DNA of 64,000 nucleotides from Mycolicibacterium sp. P9-22 (lineage in GTDB: Bacteria > Actinomycetota > Actinomycetes > Mycobacteriales > Mycobacteriaceae): contig NZ_NPKP01000011.1 of the NCBI RefSeq assembly GCF_008329585.1, positions 1 through 64,000 of the forward strand, given 5' to 3'. Position numbers and translations under genes: made by a program. Below the pieces are notes generated by a model. It had not been told where the DNA came from, made no database searches, and saw nothing but the letters and a program-made list of their open reading frames with translations. Shown piece after piece: positions 15,449 to 22,349 of this stretch; the first letter of the stretch is position 1; the number at the start of each line of letters is the position of its first letter.

Positions 15449-17404
15449 TTATCGGATCCGCCCCGTAACGCGCTTCGCCGGACCGGCTTTCTTGACCGAC
15501 TTCTTCGCGGGCCGGTTCCTGCGCACCGGTCGTTGTCCCGCAGCGGCGTTCGCGGTCTGTTCCTCTTCATCGTCCGCGGGGTCGCACGGGTCTGCAGGAT
15601 CCGGCTTCGGCTCAGGTGGATCGGGGGTACCCAACGACACCGACGGGACATTGGTGAATCGCTCGTCACGCGTGATGCTGTCCCAGCGCTCGAATACATC
15701 ACTCGGCTCTATTGGCACCACCGGATTGTTTGTGGCCCTGAGGTTCGGCCAGGTCAACGGCTGTGGTGCACGGATCACGGTGCCCAGCTCACCGTCGATG
15801 ATCGCGATCGGCAGGTCCTCGGCCGGCCACACGACGAAGAACTCGGAATTCGCCCTTGCATCCGTCACGAGCGTTTCGAGCGCGGCGGGCATCCTTGGCC
15901 TGTGGTCCCCGTCGGCCGCGCCGCCCGCGCGTACGGGCTCAACCAAGTCGTACATGCTGAAGAGCGCCACCATGCTCTCGTCGTCTGCCGTCGCGGTGTC
16001 GCGCAAGGCGAGTATGAGGTTGTCGTCGACGTCGTCCGGAACCCGATAGCCCGTTTGCAACTCGGCGGACGGATCTCTGATGAATGCCGGGATGTAGTTG
16101 GGACGGATGTTGAACCCGCGAAACTCGACCTTGATGATGTTGGGCCGATTCACGATCGGGTGGATCAGCACATCCGTCAGAACCGGAGCGGGATAGCGTC
16201 CGATGCGCTGAGCGGTTCTGACCAGTTCTTTCAGCAGCCGGCAGGTACTCGCTACTGCAATGCGAGTGCGGGCCGCGAACATGCCCGATGGGAACTCCGA
16301 GCAGCACGACGCCGGCAGATGCCGTCGGACCAGCACCCTTCGACGGTCCTGAGTCACGTACTGCTCCTCGCTCAGCACCGCATCGCTGAACGTCTTGAAT
16401 GTCTTGAACAACTCGAGCAATGTCGGCGTGAGCGCCGCGACGATGCCGTCGCGCCCGGTGTCCTCCGCGATCCGGCGGCCCTCCTCGCTGAGGAACGTCC
16501 GCATCCAGGTGAGTAACCCGTCGAGCGTCAACAGGCTCGTCTTGTTGATGATCAAGGTCCTTCGTTCGGACTTGCTGATGAGCACCGAATCGAAAATCAT
16601 CTCCAGTTCATCGACCTGGTCGGTCGTTGCCTCCATGAGCCGGGACAACAGGATGAGGTCGGTACCGATGAAGCCCAGGCCAGGGCCACCCGTGAAGGCC
16701 GGCTTCTGCCGGAACCACGAGTTCTGAAGATCGACAACCATGTCGACCAACGTGAAGAACGACGTCCTGATGCCCTCTTCCTCGATGGTGTTGACATTGG
16801 CATCGATCAGCCCGAAGCGCTCACGCAATGCGCCCAGCTGTCCGGCGACGGTGTCGGCATTCACACTGGACTGCGGATTGACAGTGCCGGTCAGCGATTG
16901 GAAATAGTTGTCCACAACCTCCACCCGGGGTCCGCCCGCGGTCCCCAACTCATCGACCACCCGCTCGGTGCTACCGCGCACCATCGTGCGGTATGCCTCC
17001 ATATCCTGGGGATCACTATCCATGCGCAGCGAGATGAGACCGTTCAGAATGCGCAACGCCTCGGTTCGAACGAGAAGGGCGCGACGGTACAGCGACGCTT
17101 GCCCACCGGACACTGCGCCGAGGTCTGCCTGTACGGCATAACCGCGCGGAACGAACTGAGCCTCGACGTGTCCTTGTACGGAGACCAGACGGAAAGACGC
17201 GGTCAGCGCTTCGATGAACGCCTTCGGGTCCTCGACTCGAGGTCGCCATCCGAGGACGTCCCGAATCACGGTATTGATCTGTGGACCAACATCTACCGTG
17301 CTTGTCGATGGTTGCTTTGACACGCCGTCGTGATCGACCATCGCGGGAAACGCCTGGTCTACGTCCACGACGCGGATGCCGTCCGATGAGTTGTTGCCGT
17401 TCAC
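15449..17404 (-). CDS. Unassigned 651-residue protein of the acidic-repeat operon
   Basis: No family recognised. 651 residues with a GTG start at 17404 that overlaps the stop of the 176-residue gene (GTGA), so translation is coupled. Mostly helical and soluble, with no signal peptide. Segments such as FFTLVDMVVDLQNSWFRQKP and LILLSRLMEATTDQVDELEM suggest long helices. A middle region is beta-rich (IIKVEFRGFNIRPNYIPAFI). The C-terminal 55 residues pass from a Pro/Asp/Glu-rich stretch (DPCDPADDEEEQ) to a Lys/Arg-rich tail (RPAKKSVKKAGPAKR), a polarity also seen in the two acidic proteins of the same operon. A scaffold or structural role is possible but unproven. Confidence 0.82.
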   Translation of the reverse strand: MNGNNSSDGIRVVDVDQAFPAMVDHDGVSKQPSTSTVDVGPQINTVIRDVLGWRPRVEDPKAFIEALTASFRLVSVQGHVEAQFVPRGYAVQADLGAVSGGQASLYRRALLVRTEALRILNGLISLRMDSDPQDMEAYRTMVRGSTERVVDELGTAGGPRVEVVDNYFQSLTGTVNPQSSVNADTVAGQLGALRERFGLIDANVNTIEEEGIRTSFFTLVDMVVDLQNSWFRQKPAFTGGPGLGFIGTDLILLSRLMEATTDQVDELEMIFDSVLISKSERRTLIINKTSLLTLDGLLTWMRTFLSEEGRRIAEDTGRDGIVAALTPTLLELFKTFKTFSDAVLSEEQYVTQDRRRVLVRRHLPASCCSEFPSGMFAARTRIAVASTCRLLKELVRTAQRIGRYPAPVLTDVLIHPIVNRPNIIKVEFRGFNIRPNYIPAFIRDPSAELQTGYRVPDDVDDNLILALRDTATADDESMVALFSMYDLVEPVRAGGAADGDHRPRMPAALETLVTDARANSEFFVVWPAEDLPIAIIDGELGTVIRAPQPLTWPNLRATNNPVVPIEPSDVFERWDSITRDERFTNVPSVSLGTPDPPEPKPDPADPCDPADDEEEQTANAAAGQRPVRRNRPAKKSVKKAGPAKRVTGRIR

Positions 17405-17931
17405 GATGGCCTCCTCGCGCTCATCATGGTGGCGGAGGCGGGTGCCTGCGCCGGGTGTTCGGTTGTGGCAGGAAGATAGAGGCAGAGCAACTCGCCGATT
17501 TCACGCCATGCCAACTCGACGGATTCGATGGACCGTAATATCGGTGCTTCACAACGCATCTCGGAATGCTCAAGGCTGCGTTGCCATGCCGCCCATTCCA
17601 TGCCGCGACCGCGACCAGTGGTCCGCATGCGCGATATCGCGTCGTGAGATCGGAGGTCACGCCAGTACCGGAGCGCGCATTCCGCTGTCGCAGCACCGAT
17701 GCGCGGCATAGCCGCCGGTAGTTCACGGGAATCGGCGATCGACATGAGGTCCGTGCCGACCTGCGCAGCGCACGCCTGCAGTTCCGAGATCGTTTCCACG
17801 AGGTCGTCGACCGCGGCGATCTCACTGTCGCAGGGCCGATCGTCGAGTGCGGTCATCATTAGTTCGGCGATCGTCCGTTGCAGGTCGGTGTTCACCATGC
17901 GTAACTCGTCGAGCGCCGTGGTCATGGACAT
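17401..17931 (-). CDS. Unassigned 176-residue helical protein of the acidic-repeat operon
   Basis: No family recognised. 176 residues, ATG 17931, 3 nt after the metalloprotease stop and overlapping the next gene by 4 nt. The first 75 residues read as an amphipathic helical pair (LDELRMVNTDLQRTIAELMM; DDLVETISELQACAAQVGTD). The last 25 are low-complexity (PAQAPASATMMSARRPS). No signal peptide or membrane segment. The tight spacing on both sides suggests its product works in a complex with its neighbours. Confidence 0.78.
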   Translation of the reverse strand: MSMTTALDELRMVNTDLQRTIAELMMTALDDRPCDSEIAAVDDLVETISELQACAAQVGTDLMSIADSRELPAAMPRIGAATAECALRYWRDLRSHDAISRMRTTGRGRGMEWAAWQRSLEHSEMRCEAPILRSIESVELAWREIGELLCLYLPATTEHPAQAPASATMMSARRPS

Positions 17932-17934
17932 CGC

Positions 17935-19266
17935 TCACCGCCTCGTCAGTTCTTGGTAGAAGTTGCGCATCAGCGCCTCTGGCGGTGCGAGGCGCCGGTC
18001 GACCGCGACCCGCACCGCACCGATCAGGAATCGCTCCGGGACAACGCCGGGGTCGGTGCCCTTGGCCAGGCGCGCGGCGGCTTCCTCGATCATCGACTGG
18101 TGGCGCGGTTCGAAAGTGATGACCTCGCGTAGCGACTTGTTGCCGAGCGACGGGAACCGGGTGTAGCACACCGCGTCCACGACCGCGCGGATGCAGTCAG
18201 GTGCGGTCCGTAGCAGCGCAGGTGGGATGTTGCCTGCTGAGGTAGACGGGTAGAGTCGTCGCCAGGCGCGGTCGTAGTCTTCGGCTGTCTTTTCAAAGCC
18301 CATGCGGCGCAGCAGTTCATTGGACAAAAACGTCCGAAGATACGGCGTCGGGTGGACGCCTCCGACGTTGTATCCGAGCGCCTGATCCCGTGACCGACCG
18401 ATGACATCCATCAACGACGTCACGAATGCCTCTCCACCGAGCATGCATCCGACCATGTCGCCGAAGATCTCCCGGTTCCATCGCCCCCAGGTTCGTGCCA
18501 CGGCCGGCGGAGCTCCGGCGGCCCGCACCGACTCTATGATCGCCGCGGGCACTACGCGCTGGAGGTCCAGTTCGTTCTGCAGGTTGTGGCTGACCTCGTG
18601 CAGGATTGCGCCCATCGTCCACGGATTGACGAGCCGGTGGTATGGCAACTGGACGAGGGGAAACGGGTTGAGCTGCCGACCGAGCCTGCGCAGCGGGATG
18701 TTTCGCCGATATGTGGCCGGTGAGAAGCCGGTGCGCATGTATGCGAATGGTGGCGGACTGGGAATGCTGATCGGTGAACCGAGGTGCATGAAAACGTGCC
18801 GATAGCAGTCGAGCGCGATACGGTCACATGCGAACAGCCACTCGCCGTAGGCGCCCTGGCGCTGGCCGAACAGCTCGAAGTAGAAGTCCCAGACACGCTC
18901 CGTCGCCCGAACCCAGTCGTGAGCACGGCTTTTCAGCGTGAGAAGCTGAGCCAGGTCGCGAGCGTCCGCGCCGGGCCGGCTACTTGCCCGGCTTGCCACC
19001 TCAACCTCGTGTACCGCTTTCTCGAGTGGCTGGCGGAGTCTTGCGAGCAGTTGATTGACAGCCTGGATGTGTCCTTCGGACGGCCGGGCGATCGACGTAC
19101 CGAACTCGGCCCTGCTGAAGTCACGCAGCGCAGTGAAGTGCCTCCGAACATTGACTGCCTGGCCCGTCGCGAAGGACGACAGCACCTGGACTCGTGGAGG
19201 TGCAGGTGCCTGCGCTCCGGCCGGCCGTGGTCGGGACGTCACCTGCACGTCAGCGACGACTGACAT
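17935..19266 (-). CDS. HExxH zinc metalloprotease-like protein of the acidic-repeat operon
   Basis: 443 residues with a zincin motif HEVSH at 223-227 (ILHEVSHNLQNELD) and a possible third ligand 40 residues on (E267 or D270 in REIFGDMVGCMLGG). This would make it a metalloprotease, though of no family I can name. There is no signal peptide; residues 1-30 are Pro/Ala-rich and possibly disordered. The region before the motif is helical (WVRATERVWDFYFELFGQRQ) and contains a Pro-rich stretch (GSPISIPSPPPFAY). I chose ATG 19266 (MSVVADVQV), which overlaps the end of the second acidic gene by 17 nt; a longer frame reaches 19422 but would run inside that gene. Natural substrates could be the two acidic proteins encoded just upstream (inference). 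Confidence 0.85.
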   Translation of the reverse strand: MSVVADVQVTSRPRPAGAQAPAPPRVQVLSSFATGQAVNVRRHFTALRDFSRAEFGTSIARPSEGHIQAVNQLLARLRQPLEKAVHEVEVASRASSRPGADARDLAQLLTLKSRAHDWVRATERVWDFYFELFGQRQGAYGEWLFACDRIALDCYRHVFMHLGSPISIPSPPPFAYMRTGFSPATYRRNIPLRRLGRQLNPFPLVQLPYHRLVNPWTMGAILHEVSHNLQNELDLQRVVPAAIIESVRAAGAPPAVARTWGRWNREIFGDMVGCMLGGEAFVTSLMDVIGRSRDQALGYNVGGVHPTPYLRTFLSNELLRRMGFEKTAEDYDRAWRRLYPSTSAGNIPPALLRTAPDCIRAVVDAVCYTRFPSLGNKSLREVITFEPRHQSMIEEAAARLAKGTDPGVVPERFLIGAVRVAVDRRLAPPEALMRNFYQELTRR

Positions 19267-20017
19267 GACCCAACCTGCCGTCGGCGGACCGCCGCACATA
19301 CGGCGAGACCCTGCGCGGATGGTTGCCGCGACGGTCGACCCACCGGGCCCGGCGCTGCCAACGGCGGTCGAAGATGCCGACCGCTCGGACCGCCCGCGCG
19401 CCCTGCCGGCCGCGCAGAACACGACCCGTCATGGTGTTCAACGTGCGGGTGACGGTCTCCGGGTTCACCGGCCTACCCGCGGCGGCCTGGTCGGCCAGGC
19501 TCTGCGCCGTGCGCTGAAGTACCACCGGCATCGCCTGCACCAATCGCCGGGTCACCGGATCACGACGCAGATTGTGCGTGATTCGTCGGGCCGTGCGGAC
19601 CAGCGTCGGGGCATTGCCGGCGATCACCCGGGCCGCGCGCGGGATGATCTTGGCGGCCAACGGGACCAGCGCGCCGATGAAGGCCTCGGCCTCACCTTCG
19701 CTTTCGGTCAGCGCAGCCTGTCGGGCGAGGTGCGCCATCGTCTCGGCGTCCCGATAGATGCGCCGGACGGGATTGACGAATCCCTCAGCTTCGTCTTCGT
19801 CTTCGTCTTCGAACTCGTCTTCCAGTTCGCCTTCGGCTTCCAATTCGGCTTCGGCCGCGGATTCAAACTCGAACTCAAATTCTTGCTCCGATTCGCCCTC
19901 GAGTTCGTACTCGCCTTCGACCTCGTACTCGTCCTCACCCTCGAACTCTGTTTCGTCCTCGTCCTCGTCTTCGAACTCGCCCTGAATTGCAGGGTACTGC
20001 CGACCGATGGTGCTCAT
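19250..20017 (-). CDS. Acidic-repeat protein 2, Glu-rich head with Arg-rich tail
   Basis: 255 residues, function unknown. Residues 13-79 are almost all Glu/Asp alternating with Phe, Tyr, Leu or Gly (for example EFEGEDEYEVEGEYELEGES). Residues 105-150 are a hydrophobic-cationic stretch (FIGALVPLAAKIIPRAARVI). A segment similar to the C-terminal domain of the neighbouring paralogue follows (LVQAMPVVLQRTAQSLADQA; AGRPVNPETVTRTLNTMTGR). The last 50 residues are Arg-rich. ATG 20017 has AAGGAGC 5 nt upstream and lies 16 nt after the first acidic gene. An upstream extension to 20113 is rejected because it falls inside that gene. No signal peptide is visible. Confidence 0.85.
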   Translation of the reverse strand: MSTIGRQYPAIQGEFEDEDEDETEFEGEDEYEVEGEYELEGESEQEFEFEFESAAEAELEAEGELEDEFEDEDEDEAEGFVNPVRRIYRDAETMAHLARQAALTESEGEAEAFIGALVPLAAKIIPRAARVIAGNAPTLVRTARRITHNLRRDPVTRRLVQAMPVVLQRTAQSLADQAAAGRPVNPETVTRTLNTMTGRVLRGRQGARAVRAVGIFDRRWQRRARWVDRRGNHPRRVSPYVRRSADGRLGHVSRR

Positions 20018-20033
20018 TTTCTGCTCCTTGGCA

Positions 20034-21275
20034 CTAGCGTCGACCGCCGGCGATGCTCGCGGGACGGCCGGCTGGGACCGCACCGCGCGGCACCTTGACA
20101 TCACTGACGACACGGATGGTGCGTGCGGGGTTCCCGGCGCGGGCGGGCACCCGCACCGGCGTCACGACCCGCACGAATCCCGTACGGGGTCGGGTGACGC
20201 GACCAGCGTTGGACATTGCGCGAACATGCGTCGGGCGGCGCTTGATCGTCGTCGTACGACCGTCGTAGTACCGGCGCCGCTGGCCGGTAGGCAGTGCACC
20301 GCGACGTGCGCGGCGGCGCCGTTGCACATGTGCCAAGCCGCGGGCGTGACGCCGAACAGCACCCGACTGCCAGCGCGGGTCGGTCAGCACGCGCCGCGTG
20401 ACGCCACCGAGCACGGCTGCCACGTCGGCAGGTTGGACCGCACCGCCTGTCGAATGCCGAGCCAGCGTTTGGCCCGCCGACGCGACGATGCCAGGCACCA
20501 GTCGCACGGCCTGACGACTGCCAGGATGGCGACGCAACACCCGGGTCAGCACCGCAGCACCACGAAGCAGGTGCGGCAGCATCGCTTCGAGCCGGGCGCG
20601 GTCGCGTGCCGTCAGCGATATCGTCGCAGCCGAACCAGCGAAAGCCTCAGCCTCGGACTCGGATTCGGTGGTGGCGGCCTTGGCGGCGAGGTACTCACCG
20701 AGTGCCTGGCTGGCCGTGATCGGCGCGGTGGCCAGTTCTTCCAGCTCGGCCTCCATCTCGTCTTCAAACTCACCCTCGAGTTGGCGGGTGAGCAGGCGAG
20801 CCGCGGCGCCTGCGGCCGGGCCTCCGACCGCGGTGGCGATCATCGGGCCGGCGATCTTGGCGATTTTCTTCAGCAATCCGCTGTTCCGCTTGACGAAGCG
20901 GCCGATTTTCTTGAAGAAGTACTCTTCTTCCCCTTCCGCCTCGAACTCGTCCTCACCCTCGCCGAGCAGCGAACCCGCGATTCGGGCCAAGCCGCCGAGG
21001 AACGCTTCGTCCTCGTCTTCCAGCTCGTCCTCGAACTCATCCTCGTACTCGTCCTCGGCTTCGTACTCGTCTTCAAATTCGCCGAGAAGCTCGCGGGAGA
21101 ACTCGTCCTCGAAGGCGCCCTCGAGCTCCTCCTCGGCCTCGTACTCCGCCTCCAGCTCGTACTCGCCCTCGTATTCGTCCTCGCGGAGCGAGGACATTGT
21201 CGTACCGCTGAGCGCTTCATCCTCCGACTCGAGCTCCAGCTCGTCCTCTAGCTCGCGGTCGTAAGCCTGCGTCAT
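20034..21275 (-). CDS. Acidic-repeat protein 1 with internal cationic amphipathic segment
   Basis: 413 residues, first large gene of the operon, ATG 21275 preceded by GAAAGGG. Residues 1-119 are Glu/Asp-rich with regularly spaced aromatics (YEGEYELEAEYEAEEELEG; FEDEYEAEDEYEDEFEDEL). Residues 120-162 switch sharply to a cationic amphipathic helix followed by a Gly/Ala hydrophobic run (FFKKIGRFVKR, LLKKIAKIAGPMIATAVGG). A second short acidic patch (165-182) follows. Residues 205-300 are shared with the paralogue at 19250-20017, and an Arg-rich basic tail runs to the end (VQRRRRARRG; GQRRRYYDGR). No signal peptide. The charge layout suggests a masked membrane-active or assembling protein. I know of no experimental work on this family. 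Confidence 0.87.
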   Translation of the reverse strand: MTQAYDRELEDELELESEDEALSGTTMSSLREDEYEGEYELEAEYEAEEELEGAFEDEFSRELLGEFEDEYEAEDEYEDEFEDELEDEDEAFLGGLARIAGSLLGEGEDEFEAEGEEEYFFKKIGRFVKRNSGLLKKIAKIAGPMIATAVGGPAAGAAARLLTRQLEGEFEDEMEAELEELATAPITASQALGEYLAAKAATTESESEAEAFAGSAATISLTARDRARLEAMLPHLLRGAAVLTRVLRRHPGSRQAVRLVPGIVASAGQTLARHSTGGAVQPADVAAVLGGVTRRVLTDPRWQSGAVRRHARGLAHVQRRRRARRGALPTGQRRRYYDGRTTTIKRRPTHVRAMSNAGRVTRPRTGFVRVVTPVRVPARAGNPARTIRVVSDVKVPRGAVPAGRPASIAGGRR

Positions 21276-21403
21276 GAGCGTGCCCTTTCTGCCCGTGATC
21301 CGGGCGGATCACCGAAGTTCGGTTTCCGCTGCGAGAATCGAACACCGAGCTGTGTCTCCGGCGTCAGTCCCATATGCGGGTTCGATATGTTCGGGTCGAG
21401 CAT
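21272..21403 (-). CDS. Possible 43-residue leader ORF overlapping acidic-repeat gene 1
   Basis: An open frame (MLDPNISNPHMGLTPETQ...) ends in a TGA that overlaps the ATG of acidic-repeat gene 1 as ATGA, the same arrangement used between other genes in this operon. It has no convincing ribosome-binding site, and an inner ATG at 21373 is equally possible. It could be a translated leader coupling expression of the first acidic protein, or chance. The 324 nt between the operon and the divergent GIY-YIG gene otherwise hold no feature I can name and must contain both promoters. Confidence 0.25.
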   Translation of the reverse strand: MLDPNISNPHMGLTPETQLGVRFSQRKPNFGDPPGSRAERARS

Positions 21404-21599
21404 CGAGGGTCGCTGGGACAGGGTCGCCCGATCCGGGTGATGTACAGCTGTTACCCGGGTGCCGTCACCATGAGCGAGGTCGCCGAAATGTGCGACTGGC
21501 CCGGCTGTTTCGTTCGCTCCGTCAGACAAACTCCCACAGACGTGCGACTTTGCGCTGCCGCCGTCGTACGCGAGAGTTCCCGGCGAGAGGAGATGCGTC

Positions 21600-22127
21600 A
21601 TGACCTCCCAACGCCTGGCACGTCGACGGGCAGTAAACGGCACGAGGATCAGTACGCGCATGCAATGGGTTTCGGACCGGCGTTACAGCCGGGGCGCGAG
21701 CTACAGAATCGGACGAGGCGCGGTCGATGCCGCACCCTTTAGAGAGTCCATCCGCAGTGGTTATCACGTGTACATCTACGCCGACAAAGACGGCCGGATT
21801 CTCTATGTCGGAAAGTCCGGCGGAGTTGGCGGGCACCGGGACTGGGTCACCCGGCTGCAGGAGATGCACATGGAAACCGAGTGGATCAAGATGGCCAAGA
21901 GCGTGACCGTCTACTACGACCTCGACAACCGGCAGATGTGGGCATTGGAAGAGGTGCTGATCGGCCGCAATCCCGACGGGTCGACCCGTTACGGGCACGC
22001 GCGGTACAACCAGAAGCCGGGTGAGTACACACAGAAGTTCGGCGCGCTTGAGCTGGCATGCGATGCGGCGGCCGCGATGAAGGGGCGCGTCGCACGATTC
22101 ACGTTCGCCGCGCGGACGCCGTTTTGA
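21600..22127 (+). CDS. GIY-YIG nuclease-like protein
   Basis: 175 residues, ATG 21600 with GAGAGGAG about 8 nt upstream. Residues 55-125 resemble a GIY-YIG endonuclease core: YHVYIYADKDGRILYVGKS supplies the paired strands with Y-x-Y and YVG. A downstream Arg (VTRLQEM) and a Glu on a helix (WALEEVLIG) stand where the catalytic Arg and metal-binding Glu are expected. The remaining segment (RYGHARYNQKPGEYTQ) also fits. No partner domain is attached. It is divergent from the acidic-repeat operon and ends 17 nt from the tRNA-Leu on the opposite strand. It could be a mobile-element remnant, a defence nuclease or part of the neighbouring system; the sequence does not decide. Confidence 0.75.
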   Translation: MTSQRLARRRAVNGTRISTRMQWVSDRRYSRGASYRIGRGAVDAAPFRESIRSGYHVYIYADKDGRILYVGKSGGVGGHRDWVTRLQEMHMETEWIKMAKSVTVYYDLDNRQMWALEEVLIGRNPDGSTRYGHARYNQKPGEYTQKFGALELACDAAAAMKGRVARFTFAARTPF

Positions 22128-22144
22128 AGGCGTGCCGCGATGTG

Positions 22145-22230
22145 TGTCCGAGGGGGGACTTGAACCCCCACGCCCGTTAATAGGGCACTAGCACCTCAAG
22201 CTAGCGCGTCTGCCATTCCGCCACTCGGAC
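22145..22230 (-). tRNA. tRNA-Leu (anticodon GAG)
   Basis: An 86-nt class II tRNA on the minus strand. The acceptor stem GTCCGAG (22230-22224) pairs with CTCGGAC (22152-22146), with discriminator A at 22145. The anticodon arm presents CTTGAGG with GAG at positions 34-36 (window 22197-22195). It has the long variable arm of leucine tRNAs (GTGCCCTATTAACGGGCGT) and the T-arm GGGGGTTCAAGTCCCCC. No CCA is encoded. It marks the right border of the accessory region, but I see no copy of its 3' end at the other border. Confidence 0.96.
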
Positions 22231-22349
22231 ATTGCTCCGCGCCATCGGCACGGAGCGACTAAGGCTAACGGATGGGGGCGGTCTGGCCCAAACCAGACCG
22301 TCACCGGCGCTACGCCACCCCGCCCAGGGAAGCCGCAGCGGTGGTACGA

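Noticed and set aside
19055..21264. Long plus-strand frames rich in Phe/Leu/Val or Ser across the acidic genes
   Set aside because: They are the complement of the Glu/Asp codon runs (GAG/GAA become CTC/TTC), have no ribosome-binding sites and give implausible proteins. The minus-strand genes have good starts and coupled stops.
21374..21742. Plus-strand frame with CDWPGC, possible small zinc-finger protein
   Set aside because: Cys spacing is incomplete, there is no ribosome-binding site, and it overlaps the GIY-YIG-like gene in another frame.
12200..22230. Accessory region as a tRNA-Leu-integrated genomic island
   Set aside because: The region ends beside a tRNA-Leu, but I find no integrase gene and no repeat of the tRNA 3' end near the left border, so site-specific integration is not supported.
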